Below, piece after piece: positions 1 to 11,349 of a DNA stretch of 64,000 nt (position 1 is the first letter of the stretch; every line of letters begins with the position of its first letter). The DNA lies in contig BSBM01000232.1 in the NCBI GenBank assembly GCA_027924585.1, forward strand, positions 27,738,501 through 27,802,500. The letters run 5' to 3'. Below the pieces are notes generated by a model. That model was given only the letters and a program-made list of their open reading frames with translations. It made no database searches and had not been told where the DNA came from. Both the position numbers and the translations under genes were made by a program. The DNA comes from Larix kaempferi. Taxonomy: Eukaryota; Streptophyta; Pinopsida; Pinales; Pinaceae.

Positions 1-80
1 TGGCTTGGGGAAGAATTAGAAACCCCCATGCTGCGGTCATGTTCCCTCTGCGGGTCGAGAAGACGGGAGGGGACATGACA
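1..80 (+). repeat. 3' end of the 5' LTR of element A
   Basis: The 80 bases align without gaps to 14581-14660; differences lie near positions 51, 57, 58, 75 and 78. The LTR ends in CA at 80, three bases before the primer binding site. Roughly 6% divergence over this short stretch suggests an old insertion. Confidence 0.9.
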
Positions 81-83
81 TAG

Positions 84-95
84 TGGTATCAGAGC
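84..95 (+). promoter_or_regulatory. Primer binding site of element A (initiator tRNA-Met type)
   Basis: The sequence tggtatcagagc is the standard plant primer site complementary to the 3' end of initiator tRNA-Met. It starts three bases after the LTR end, as expected for the start of minus-strand cDNA synthesis. Confidence 0.93.
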
Positions 96-344
96 CCATG
101 TTGCAGCACTAAGGCTGCTTGAGCCAAACTGTGATTTTATAGGAAGATATCAGAATGTTTAAAGAGATATTGATGAAGTTTGGTCGACATTTTGATTAGA
201 AAAATGACAAAATCATAGTTCTTAGGTGTGGTGGGGGATCACACCATTGCATAGAGATCTCCAAGAGATTTCCAACGGTACCCGACTTGCCTTATTTGGT
301 TAAGGGATGAGGGAGATATGAGCTCTGAAATTTTGCAGGAGTAG
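96..344 (+). other. Start of the element A leader, no gene
   Basis: Untranslated leader between the primer site and the minisatellite. No open frame of coding character and no conserved motif was seen. Confidence 0.6.
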
Positions 345-935
345 AGGTGTTTCCGCAATTCCACATTGCAGATTGTGGATTGCAGAAACGTAAAAGTTTC
401 GAAGTTACGTTTTGGACTTCCGCATTTCCGACTTCCGCAGTACGGATTGCGGATTGCGGATTGAGGAAGTGACATTTTCCGAAGTTGAAAATTTGGCTTT
501 CCGCATTTCCGACTTCCGCAGTACGGATTGCGGAAGTGACATTTTTCGAAGTTGAAAATTGGGCTATCCGTATTTCCGACTTTCGTAGTACAGATTGCGG
601 ATTGCGGATTGCGGAAGTGACATTTTCCGAAGTTGAAAATTTGGCTTTCCACATTTTCGACTTCTGCAGTACGGATTGCGGATTGCGGAAGTGACATTTT
701 ATGAAGTTGAAAATTTGGCTTTCCACATTTCTGACTTTTGCAGTACGGATTGCGGATTGTGGATTGCATAAGTGACATTTTCCGAAGTGGAAACTTTAGC
801 ATTCCGCAATTTCGATTCTCGCATTGTGGAAGATGGAGATTGCGGATTGCGAAAAGGGGTATTTTCCGGAGTTGGAAAATTGGCGTTCTGCATTTTCGAC
901 TTCCGCATTGCAGATTGCGGATTGCGGGTTAAAAA
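345..935 (+). repeat. Minisatellite in the leader of element A with a nested 7-bp repeat
   Basis: About seven units of 67-84 bp start near 351, 421, 501, 568, 650, 724, 805 and 889 (the first and last are partial). Each has a box like cgacttccgcagtacg, then one to three copies of the heptamer gattgcg, then gaagtgacattttccgaagt and a run ending near ttggctttc. Length variation between units mostly reflects heptamer copy number. Open frames through this stretch on both strands are repeat artefacts. Confidence 0.9.
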
Positions 936-2075
936 AAAAAGTATAGAGCTCGAAACTCGATTTTTGGATAGAAGGAACATGCAGAATCAGAATTGGATGA
1001 TTCCTGCGGTGTTTTAAGGCCATTGACGAAGACCATGAAAGGACTAGTGAGGGCTCCGAGCCCATTATGCTCCAATTTGGCATAAAATTGGGATTAATGG
1101 TTTTTACAAATCGGTGTCCTGAAATTTGGTAGGTCAGATTGAGCTGAAATCGATATGGAGCGGCCATGGAGTAGGAACAATGTTAAGTTTGGAATCTTGG
1201 AACCAAAATCAAAAGGAGGTGGAGTCAGGGTGAGCGAGAAGGCCAAAAAGCACTATTCCAGGCCACGTTTTCAGAATTTTGAAAAGCTTGCAGGACATGG
1301 AAGTGACCCCAAATGTCGGATTCAAGAAATTTACTGAACTCGACATTTCATATTCTCATTAAAACAAACGATTTCCATTAGAAAAATATTTTCCAGAAAT
1401 GCCCAGTTTGGAAGATAGCCATTTTTGGCCAAAATTTTGAAATTTTGGAAAAAGTGGAAAGTTAAAAGTAGTCAAACTCATAATTTTATAGAAGATGAAT
1501 GGTACATCGGAACAGAGATCTGAAAGTTTCTGAGTGTTCCTTGTTATATGGAATAACTTCTCCAAATAGAAAAGTTTTCATGATTCTTCACAGATTTGCT
1601 TCTACAAGTGGCTGAAGTTGGCATTTCAGAATAAAATACAGCTGTGTAAAAAGTGCAGAAATTTTGGTAAAAATTGTCATTTTTGGAGTAATGTGATTTC
1701 CACACCCGAAGTCGGGATGCGGCATGTGGATAGGAATTGGAAAGGGGGATAGTGGTGCATAACCAGAATTTGAATGGGGTTTTCATACACCATAGATATT
1801 TAGAGCATAAAAGTGCAAGTGACTGTTTTGACAAATTGTTGTCAATATGAGTAATTTTCAGAATTGCATGAATGGGAAAAAGAAATGAAGGCATAATAGC
1901 TCTGAGAATTAATCCATGAGTTTAATTTTGTTAAATAATGATGTTTTATGTTTCTATATGCATTCTTAAGATGTATAATTATAAATATTTTTATAATGCA
2001 CAGTGTTTGCAGTTGATAAGGTTTAAATAGTTATAGTAGAGGCAATATACAGGGAAAGGGGGTCTCCAAAGGAAA
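936..2075 (+). other. Remainder of the element A leader
   Basis: About 1.1 kb between the minisatellite and the first gag ATG. No coding frame, structural RNA or repeat was recognised. The length is typical of the untranslated 5' region of a large Ty3 element. Confidence 0.6.
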
Positions 2076-3361
2076 ATGGTGACCATGAATGATGCTCAGG
2101 ATCCTTATGAGCATGATGAAGATGTGCTAGGATAAAATTTGCAAGAAGAGAATGCTGAAACTGAATCCAATGGGAGAAGGGAGAAAATAACTCCTCAGAA
2201 TTTGGTTGAGACCATGGTAAGATTCAATGAAAGATTGATGAAGGCTCAAGAGGAATAGAACCAGCTCAATGCTACTATTTTGCAGAGCCTCACTGATATG
2301 CAGTAAAGGATAAAACTTGGGTCCAACCCAAGCAATGTAGGCAAGGAGGAAAGGGATGCAGAGAGTCGCTCTAGAGGTCGTTCTAGGAGGAGGACTCCAA
2401 ACTCAAGAAAGAGTTCTATGAGCAAAAAGCATAGAACACCCTCCTCAAGATCTTCTTCCAGTAGGTCTTGTGACTCCAGAGGTTCTATAAGAAGTCCAAG
2501 ACATACTTCTAGTAGACTTGAAGGAAGAAATAAGTTCAAAGGAATTCCATAGGGAGAATTCAGGAAGGCAAGGCCTCCCACATTTGATGGTGAAGATAAT
2601 ACTGACTAAGAAGCAGAGGCATGGCTTCTTGGGATGAAAAAATATTCATGATTCACAATTACTTAGGAAATGAAAAGGCCATTATTTCCATTTACAATCT
2701 AAATGGCAGAGCTTCAATTTGGTGGGAGAACCTCTTGCGAGTAAAAGGGATCAGTGAAAGAATGATCAATTGGGAGCGATTTAAGAAGTATTTCAAGGAA
2801 AAATACCTTTCTGCTAGGTATTCTGATAGTAAGAGAAAAGAGTTCAATGAACTCAGGTTGTGACATAAATCTATGGAAGAACATGTCCATAAATTTTTGG
2901 AATTGTTGAGGTATGTGGACTATATCAAATATGAAAGGGTAAAGATCCAATATTTTCTTGGGAGTCTACCTCAAATTTTTAGAGATAGGATTGAGTTTGT
3001 TAATCCACCAAGTATTGATGAATCCATTAGGATGGAAATGCATTGCTATGAGCAGAGCAGAGGAAAATCAAAGGTTCACCCAACATGGAAGGGAAATACA
3101 AGAGGGAGGTTTGATCAAAAGAAAAGTGGCTTCAAGCCACCATTCAAAGATCAGCCCAGAACCTTTCCATAGGGGAAGCAAGCAAGGAGTGCATTCAAGC
3201 CAGCAGTAGCCGCAAATAAAGCATCAAAAGGACCACTTCAGTGTTGGGGTTGTAGAGGAAACCACATGCTTAGAGACTGTCCAACTAAAAGGGAGAATCC
3301 CAGGAGCTTGCGCAACCTTGAAGCAAAAACTACAGTGGAATATATGACAAGAGCAACACCT
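2076..3361 (+). pseudogene. gag: gag of element A, broken
   Basis: Gag is the capsid/nucleocapsid protein of the virus-like particle. The frame opens with the ATG at 2076, 14 bases after a purine-rich stretch. Bases 2360-2530 encode an Arg/Ser-rich segment. From about 2580 comes the capsid-like core, with the W-rich stretch of retrotransposon gag (NGRASIWWENLL near 2701-2736). The zinc knuckle is CWGCRGNHMLRDC at 3242-3280 (CX2CX3HX4C, the short plant Ty3 variant). Breaks seen: stops near 2133, 2257, 2303, 2551 and 2607; a one-base slip in the A-run near 2636-2642, moving the frame from phase 3 to phase 2; a TGA at 2861; a TAG at 3170. Most stops look like C-to-T changes in CAG, CAA or CGA codons (inference). 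Confidence 0.85.
3242..3280 (+). other. CCHC zinc knuckle of element A gag
   Basis: Thirteen codons read C-W-G-C-R-G-N-H-M-L-R-D-C, followed by P. This is the nucleic-acid-binding knuckle of nucleocapsid. Three rather than four residues lie between the second Cys and the His, as in many plant Ty3 elements and in B and C in this window. Confidence 0.9.
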
Positions 3362-3364
3362 TAA

Positions 3365-3950
3365 ATCTATGTAGCATTGGATAATCATCAAGCAGACCAT
3401 CAATCAGCAGTGGTGGAAGTTGAAGGTAAGATTGCTAAGCAATCTATTTCTGTTTTGATTGATCCATGATCTACTCATAGTTATGTGTCTCCTAATATAG
3501 TTGAAGGTTGTTCTTTTAGAAAAGTGAAGCATAATAAGTCTTGGCTAGTTCAATTAGCCACAGGGACCAAGAGAAAAGTGAGTGAAGTAGTGATGGAGTG
3601 CCCCATGGAGTTGAATGGATTCCTCACCAAAGTAGATTTGACTGTCCTACCATCAGGATCTTATGATGCTCTAATTGGTATGGATTGGTTGGAAAGGCAA
3701 AGTGCCAAGTTAGACTACTATGAAAAGGTACTTGAATGCATTGATGAAGAGGGAAGACCAAGATTAGTAAGAGGAATTCCCAAGCAAGTTTCAGTAAGAC
3801 AGATTTCATCCTTGCAGCTGCAAAAGTTTTATAAGAATGGTTGTCAATTATATGCAGTGCATATATCAGATTCATCAGAGGACATAGGTCCAAGGATATA
3901 AGACTTCCAGATATTGCAAGAGTTTAAAGCTGTTTTTCTGGATGAAATGT
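3365..3950 (+). pseudogene. Aspartic protease of element A, broken
   Basis: Retroviral-type aspartic protease that would process the Gag-Pol polyprotein. The active-site region VLIDP-stop-STHSY lies at 3452-3484. The codon right after Asp-Pro, normally the catalytic-loop glycine, is TGA at 3467-3469, so the enzyme is dead at its centre. From 3485 to 3901 the frame is open and contains the conserved second half of the fold (LPSGSYDALIGMDWLE near 3649-3696). A further stop, TAA, lies at 3899-3901. The linker to RT continues in the same phase to about 4000, where the frame shifts. Confidence 0.85.
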
Positions 3951-5418
3951 CGGGATTGCCACCAAAGAGAGATATTGATTTTACCATCGATCTTGTTCTA
4001 GGGGGAAACATTGATTTCCAAAGCTCCTTATAGAATGAGCACGTTAGAATTGATTGAGTTAAATATGCAGCTACAAGAATTAACGGACAAGGGGTATGTT
4101 AGATCGAGTGTGTCTCCTTGGGGATCACCTATGCTATTTGTCAAGAAGAAGGATGGGAATTTAAGGCTGTGTATTGATTACAGGCAGCTTAATAAAGTGA
4201 CAATCAAGAACAAGTATCCATTGCCAAGGATTGATGACTTATTTGATCAAATGAAGGAAGCTAAAGTGTTTTCCAAGATTGACTTGAGGTTTGGTTACCA
4301 TCAAGTGAGGATAAATGATGAAGACATTCACAAGACGACTTTCAGAACTAGATATGGTCATTATGAGTTCAATGTGGTGTCATTTGGTGTTACTAATGCA
4401 CTTGCCACATTCATGTGTCTCATGAATAGTGTCTTCAACAAGTATTTAGATAAGTTTGTAATTGTTTTCTTGGATGACATTCTTGTTTATTCAAGGAAAG
4501 AAGAAGAGCATGAGGAGCATCTAAGGATGGTGTTGCAAGTCCTTAGAGAACACTAGTTGTATGCAAAGTTAAGCAAGTGTGATTTTTATCAAAAGAAGGT
4601 GCAATATTTTGGTCATGTTATTTCCGAAGAAGGTATTGCAGTGGGTCCATAAAAGATTGAAGCCATAATGGATTGGCCTACTCCAAAGAATGTTTCAGAT
4701 GTTAGATATTTTATGGGTCTTGCTGGTTACTATAGAAGGTTCATTGAAGGATTCTCCAAGATAACACATCCAATCACTTCATTGCAGAGGAAGAATGTCA
4801 AGTTTGTATGCTTTGAAAAATGTTAGAAAAGCTTTCAGCAGCTAAAGTAGTCACTTACCAGCGTTCCTGTTTTGAGGATAGAAGATCCAAGGAAGTATTT
4901 TGTAGTGTGCACAGATGTTTGCATTAAAGGGCTAGGTGGAGTGCTCATGCAAGAAGGATTTGTGATTTGCTATGAGTCAAGGAAATTAAAAGAGAATGAA
5001 AATAATTATGCCACGCATGATTTAGAATTAGCAGCCATAGTACATGCTCTCAAGATGTGGAGACATTATTTGTTGGGAAGAAGATTCGAGCTTAGGACAT
5101 ACCACATGAGCTTGAAATATTTGTTTGATCAACCAAACTTGAATGTTAGGAAAGCTAGATGGATGGAATTTCTCTGTGAATTTGATTTTGAAATTAAGCA
5201 TGTGAAAGGGAAAGAGAATAAAGTTACAGATGCTCTTAGCAGAAAATTCCATATTGCAACAGTAAGTGTGTACAAATCAGATTTGAAGACAAGGTCCTTG
5301 AAGCCCAAAACGGTGATGAAACTTACCTTCAAATTAAAGAAAAATTGCAGCAGAATATAAAAGAAAAGTGTGCAGGGTATCAACTTGGTGAAGATGATAT
5401 CCTCATCTATAAAGATAG
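3951..5418 (+). pseudogene. pol: Reverse transcriptase and RNase H of element A, broken and truncated by insertion
   Basis: This polymerase segment makes cDNA and removes the RNA template. A frameshift near 4000-4010 moves the reading from phase 2 to phase 3, after which RT runs with few breaks. Visible motifs: KAPYRM (4020s), [23 protein letters not shown] and the polymerase box VFLDD with its two Asp at 4473-4478. Stops interrupt at 4554-4556, near 4650, near 4823 and near 4847. RNase H runs from about 4872 (CTDVCIKGLGGVLMQ, THDLELAAIVHAL, KVTDALSRK). The usual Asp in the TDHKSL-type box is Tyr here (TYHMSL). Coding stops at 5418 because the DNA transposon M is inserted; the frame resumes at about 11787. 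Confidence 0.9.
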
Positions 5419-5526
5419 AACAAGTTATACAACTTGACGAGAACTTGACATTGTTCTTGTTTTTTTTATAGGCGTCAAAACCACCAAAAAACATCCCCGG
5501 ATCGAAAAGTGGTGCTACCGGTAACA
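5419..5526 (+). repeat. Outer part of the left TIR of M
   Basis: Aligned with the reverse complement of about 11660-11781. Matching blocks include aacaagttatacaactt, then gagaactt, caccaaaaaaca and gaatcgaaaagtg-type sequence ending in gctaccggta. It is cut at 5526 by insertion J. Confidence 0.85.
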
Positions 5527-8500
5527 TGTCACATACCCCAATTTTGCAAAAATAATGTAATTATTTTATTAATATTCCTGAGACATTATGTTAAATTTAA
5601 TGCTAAGTAGGAATTGATGACTCAGCAAAGTCACCAGAAATGAAATGTAAATTCTGATATTTTATTATTAATAAATAAATCATGGAGACAACAGCATGGG
5701 AGAGCTGTTAAAAGAGGTTACTGGTCTAACTGGTGGAGGGAACTAGGTGGAAAGGCAAAAGACAAGTGGCAGCATCCTCAAACACTTCCTAAGTTGCAGG
5801 TGGCAACTTCCCTATATTTTGGGGTCATGATTCCCCAAGAAAGTGGAATTTGAGCAGGTGGCTCATTAATGACAGTTAACCCAACTAAGACCTAGGCAAT
5901 CTTTTAAATAGTACTCAATGAACTGAGCTAGGGGTTCAAGATAGTTCTGGAGGGAGAATACATTCAGGTGAATGTCATTCAGGAATCCCATTGAGGAAGA
6001 GGGAAAAACAGTAAGGAAGTGTTTTGATATGGGATGCTGCAGTAACTTGGTTCCAGTTTAGCTGTTTTGGCTGAGTGAATTAATCTGCTGCACCTAGTTC
6101 CAGCCAGGGAGACCAGAGCAAGCTCGGGGGTCCTGAGAAGTGCTGTTTGGGCACTCTCCAGGAGTTGGTAGGGAGGAACATCCTCCCATCGCTGTTGTTG
6201 TCTACAGTTGACACAGGTTCTGCCACTTATTCCTGCTGTTTATTGAGTAAATATAAATGTAGAATATGACTGTCTCCTCTATGTTTGAACAGGATTTAAT
6301 TCAGTAAAGTTAGCATCTCTGAATTGTTAGTAGATAGAATCTGCAGAACTATTATGTCTGAGAAATTCCCTAGTATCACTATTATCGTATATTTCAAGTA
6401 TTTGTCTTATGCGTAATATGCTTTGATATTATTATAAGGCATAGGATGTTATTGTGATTTTATACTTGGTTCTTACAATAGTTAAATAGATGAATAAAGG
6501 CTCTTTATACAGTAAATATTTCTTAGAAAATAAATTCATTAAAACAATTATAGGAACAGAAACATATAGGTAACCATATAACCACAATACATTTATTATC
6601 ATAGATAATATAGCAGATACAAACCCTAGCTAACAGGTGTATAGGTCTTTATCTGTCACATAAATGAACAAGCCAAATTACAATAGAAAGTTTATTTAGT
6701 CATTGACTGATTATACAAAAGGATTAGCAGAACTTATTTGACTCAACCTTGAATTAAAACAACAGTACAGTAATGTCATTCATCTGTTTAACTATTTTTA
6801 GACAGAGTCTTAGTTAAAACAAACCAAACAGTTTACTAAGCAATAAGTTTGGTCATGGAGTTCGAACCAAAAAAAAAACCTATCTCTCCAGTTTTCTACA
6901 ACAAGAAAACATTCGGTAGCACTTTAACTTAGTTAATAACTTTTAAACAAAAGAAATCAATGACAGAACAATAATTAACTCGAGGCCGAGCTTCATCAGG
7001 TAGTATTTATATTCCCTTAGACTTCCATTATTTTCTTATGGTCAAAGTCATTATAACAGAACTGTATTTCTAGCTCACTATCGAGCTCTAACCCTTTAGT
7101 TATTATCCTCATGTGAATGCACAGAATCGACAGAGTCCTACCCTAATAATACATAAATCATCCAACAAAACAACACTGTAAATTCCGAATGGACTTCTGT
7201 CCTACAATTAAATTATATACAACATCGTTAGGGTTCTATCGTAACAATAGATTAGACATCTCATCAATTTTTTTTTTATCCAGAGGGTTATCATTTGAAC
7301 CAAACCACTGTTGGCATTTCGAAATCAAACCCTACTACTTTAGTTATGAACAATGAGAAATTTGTTACAGTTGTGTAAACCTTGAAGAGTTTTCACAATG
7401 ACTCACCCACAGCCGTAGCTCTGTTACATTACTTAATAGAATGTAAAGACATAGAATTTATCCAGGTAAGTTTTACAACGACCAACAGAGCACGAAACCC
7501 TTTTTAAATGTTACAATATTCTAATCTGGGTGAGAACCCCAACTCGACAGGGTTATCAACACATTATTAGCTTACCACTGTAAGATTTATTGAACCCTAT
7601 CGTTATCATTCAAACACACAAAAACAAAAGAAAAACGCTGAGAAATAAGACTGTGCCATCACCTACAACCAAGCTATTATCTTCTCTGAAAGTATCTTAA
7701 AAACTTAAAACATCTCTACTACTGTACATTATATTCATTGAAAGGAAACACAGACATTTCACGGGCCATCTTACAGGCAAACTTTCAGTATATTTAAACT
7801 TTCATAAAACTTGGGAAGTACCCAATCTTTTGAAAAATACAATAACCAAACAAAAACCCAATGGCCGTCACGACAGCATAAGCCACAGCTTGTTCCTTTT
7901 ATAACATTAAGTTCTTATACAAACCCTAACTACTGTAAGAAAAACAAATACATTACATATGACCGAAATTCATATAATACCACACCCATCTTATGGGTCA
8001 ATCATGTTCATAAACACAATAATCAAACAGTCACAAAGGTGGTCTTCCCAGACCCGACCCTAACCATCCAAACTATCAAAGGGAGAAACAGCCATGGTAT
8101 AACCAGGCTTACCCGGTTGGAGCCAAGCGCCGGAGGTTGGGCCTCGTACACCTTCAAGGTTTACCAGTGCCTGCACAGTATAAGTCGTCGAATTAGTTAC
8201 AACATTTATTTTTTTAAATAAACACTTTATTTTAAATGGAAACCACGAATCAAATGATATAGCTTACCTGCGAATATGGAGGAAGCAAAAACACAGTGAA
8301 TGCCCCTGTAGCCACGAACTGAGTTATGTGGAAGACCTTGCCTTAATCACCAGAAGAATGGGCTAGGAACTCCAATATTTCTCTCCACAATGTACGCCGT
8401 GACCAAGAAACATTCAGAACACTACCTCACGCCATGAACAGACTAGATTTGAAAGCACGAAGGTAAACCAGGGTTATAACCACTTCATAGATGCCGACAG

Positions 8501-10151
8501 CAGGAGCACCATGGCTCTGAAACAATACAAGGGAATGAGTATGAGGGCTGAGAGAAGGTCTGGGAACTGATAGCCAACAGATACAACAGAAGAGATAACC
8601 CGAGATTCCAAATATACATTTAGAACGCCAATAACAGAGCTCACTAACTCACAACCCACACGAGAGACACACTCCACGAGCTGTAGCAGCATGGAAGCTG
8701 CAACTCACAGTACCACAACGAAGAAACTCAGACTAGGAGGGTTCCACAGGAAACCGAGCCCGAAGGAAGAGAAAACTGACTGAGTAGGGTTTCGGACAAA
8801 CCATTTATATCATCAATACAAGGATGAGAACTATCCACGTAGCCTTGGAAATTTTTAACTTGCCATGGGTTGGTAATCTATAGTCCAGGTGGTGTTTCAA
8901 ATTATTGTTTCTCGATTTTAATCATCGTTTGGATAAAGTATAATCATAGTAGGGATATTCCCTATGTTCGAAACATTATTATTTAAACCATCATCTAATG
9001 CATGGTTAGAACTTTGCCTTCGAGGTTGTTTAGTGTACATAATACTTTGCCCTACAAACAAATGAAATTTTGTATAGTCAAGTTACGACGAGAGTTCATC
9101 ATAGTTGGTAAAATTAAAATCTAACCTTGGCTCATATAGTTGGATGCCTAGTGTATTCTTAAAGGTTTTAATATTAGAGTTCTTATATCACCTCTTTAAT
9201 AATCAAACATAGGAACAATATCTATAATTCTTGTAATATATGGATATAAACTTACTCATGATTCCATACAACTGAACGCTGTTCAAAACAAAGGAACAAA
9301 GCATTCTAGCGTTGGAACAAGCATATTGTATTATAAAAATTATAAAGATGATGATGTATCATAAACTATAAATGTATAGAACATTATATCACTATTGCTA
9401 TCACGACTCCAGTCTCATGCGAACGACAAAGGTCACATCCATAATCAGAACTGATAGTTGACAGAACATCACACAGTGCTAGCATTAAGTAATGTATACG
9501 ATGAATTATTTCAGATCTTTTATAGGAGGAAAGGTAAAAGATACAGTATCATTAAGACAATTAAAAATGATATGAATAACATGATCCAATGACTTTATAC
9601 AACATTAAATAAGAGACATTGTTACAGTGCAATGATAATATCAAAGAAACCTTACTTCATAGGAATGCTTATCTCATTTCATCCAGAACAATAGTTATCA
9701 CATTTCATGTAAACCATCAACTCTCTATCAAGCAAGATTTCATGAATATTACAGGAAGGGAATTCTACCTTCTTACACGTGACAACCTGTTAAGAATATT
9801 TAAATCTTTACTGAGCTTTATGGTACAGTTAAAGGAGTTTTTATGCTTATAAAAATCATTGACAACGATCCATACTTTACCTGTATACCTATAGAAAAGG
9901 ACGGATTATGCATTAGCTCGAAAGCTAAGTAAGCCAGTCAGCTATGGCAATTTTCTCCCTTCGAGGTTAGAGAACAAAAGACAATCAATAACTGCATTTA
10001 AAAACTCACATTAAGATATAAGTACAATAACAGATAATTTAAACAAAATTATGATCATTTAACTAAAACAAACTGATCAAGGAATGCAATTAATAACATT
10101 TATTGCTATCTTAAAAAATTTTAAATTTTTCGGAAATTTCGGGTTTTGACA
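5527..10151. mobile_element. Insertion J: 4.6-kb non-coding LTR-like insertion inside the left TIR of M
   Basis: The left TIR of M breaks at 5526 and continues at 10152. J begins TGTCACATACCCC, a common start of plant Ty3 LTRs, and ends GGGTTTTGACA, giving TG...CA ends with inverted tgtca/tgaca. It is flanked by taaca (5522-5526) and tagca (10152-10156). The uninterrupted right TIR has tagca at this site, so this is a five-base target duplication with one change. No coding region, primer site or internal direct LTR pair was found. TATA-like sites occur on plus near 5905 and on minus at 8801-8812. It could be one very long solo LTR or a rearranged pair of LTR fragments. Confidence 0.65.
8801..8812 (-). 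promoter_or_regulatory. Possible LTR promoter TATA box inside J
   Basis: On the minus strand the sequence reads gatgatataaatgg, followed about 30 bases later by a C/T-rich stretch that could be a transcription start. Further along the minus strand, a CAG|GTAAG donor near 8270 and a tgcag acceptor near 8170 resemble an intron in a transcribed LTR leader. This supports a minus-strand reading of J but is only a pattern match. Confidence 0.35.
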
Positions 10152-10156
10152 TAGCA

Positions 10157-10450
10157 CCACTTTTTTTTCGGGACTAAAATTACAACTTTTTGGTAACCCT
10201 GAGCGGTGCAGCACGGTGCCGCTGTAATAAAAACTGTAAAATTGACCCCCCAATAAAAAATGGTACAACAGATTTTTCTTTCCGAGGCTAAAATTACAAC
10301 TTTTTGACATTGCCTCCTTAACAACCAACAACTTTGCAATGCAAATGCTAAAATATATCGAAGACTTGAAAATAAGTGTTACCAATGACATCCATTTCCT
10401 TCGTTAGGTTACATTTCTAGGTATTTTTATACCATGACCTAAAAATATTT
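10157..10450 (+). repeat. Inner part of the left TIR of M
   Basis: Continues the left TIR after insertion J and aligns with the reverse complement of about 11350-11650. Shared blocks include caccactttttttt, aaaattacaa, ttttggtaacc, ttaacaacc, actttgcaa, gctaccaatg-like and atgacctaaaaatatt. Confidence 0.8.
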
Positions 10451-10696
10451 CTTTAAAAACATAAAAGTCTTTAAAAAAACAAAAGAAAAGAAAAAAAAAA
10501 ACCAAAAGTTTAACCATTTTTATAAAAAAAAAACTTAAAAAAAACAAAAAAATACATTAAAATCACTACATTTGAAAAATATTAAAAAAAAAAAAACAAA
10601 CAAAAAAATACATTCTAAACACATTCTAAACACATTTAAAATAAAAAATAAAAACAAAACAAAAAAAACAAAGAAAAACAAGAAAGTGGTGGTGGA

Positions 10697-10750
10697 AGGG
10701 TGGTTGGATGGGGGCCGATTCTCATAATCACGCCACCATCCAACCACCCC
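10697..10750. repeat. Inverted repeat in the core of M
   Basis: The sequence gggtggttggatgg at about 10697-10710 is matched by its reverse complement ccatccaaccaccc at about 10736-10749. The loop of roughly 25 bases could form a stable hairpin. Confidence 0.8.
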
Positions 10751-10814
10751 CTCACCACCCTCATGCCCACACTCCACACTACCCTCCCCACCTACTTACC
10801 CACCCAATTCCACA

Positions 10815-10930
10815 TCCACGTGCCCCCTCCCTCCTCACTTCCCCTCCCTCCCCACGTGCCCCACCCCCTAAATACCCTCCCTCCCCACGTGCCCCACCCT
10901 CTAAATACCCTCCCTCCCCACTCACGTGTC
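10815..10930 (+). repeat. 33-bp tandem repeat carrying G-box (CACGTG) sites
   Basis: The hexamer cacgtg occurs near 10817, 10853, 10886 and 10923. The two central units are 33 bp apart and nearly identical (cacgtgccccaccc, then taaataccctccctcc). CACGTG is the core site for plant bHLH and bZIP factors, and taaata resembles a TATA motif; a promoter role is inference. Confidence 0.8.
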
Positions 10931-11349
10931 CTCCTTTTTAAACATAATCCCCCCCCCCCCCCCTTAAAACTATGGAGTATTAAATTATTAAATTTTTAAT
11001 CTTTTTAAAATCCAACTAAAATTACATTTGTAATATTTTTTTAAAAGTTTATAAAAAATAATTTTATTTAATCATTTAAATTTATAATGTATTACAATAT
11101 TTTAGTTAATTTTATTATTTTGTTAATTTTTTTTTTCTAGTTAGGTTTCTAAAATTGGAAGCATTAATCGTGTTTCAAATAATTGTATGTGTTCCAAATA
11201 ATGGTATGTAATTGTTTTTTTTTTCAAAACATGTATATTTTAAGTTATTTTTGTTTTTTTTTAAGTTAAAACAAAAGAAAAATTTGTTTAATTTTTGTAT
11301 TGAAGATGTCATGTATTTTTTTCATTTTAACAGAGATTTAGAAAAAAAT

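Larger units (their letters stand above)
10451..11349. other. Non-coding core of transposon M
   Basis: About 0.9 kb: an A-rich left part, a C-rich middle with G-box minisatellite and a C run at 10949-10963, and an A/T-rich right part. No transposase motif is seen. Pro-rich open frames at 10700-10999 come from the C-rich repeats. Confidence 0.65.

Noticed and set aside
239-1167. Several overlapping open frames on both strands in the leader of element A
   Set aside because: The heptamer and unit repeat create periodic open frames in many phases; none resembles a protein.
8097-8165. A G/C-richer stretch with tggtataaccaggc that resembles a tRNA or primer site
   Set aside because: It cannot be folded into a cloverleaf by eye, has no conserved T-loop, and differs too much from the initiator-Met primer site.
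10700-10999. Pro-rich open frames in transposon M
   Set aside because: They arise from the C-rich 33-bp repeats, have no conserved residues, and two phases are open equally.
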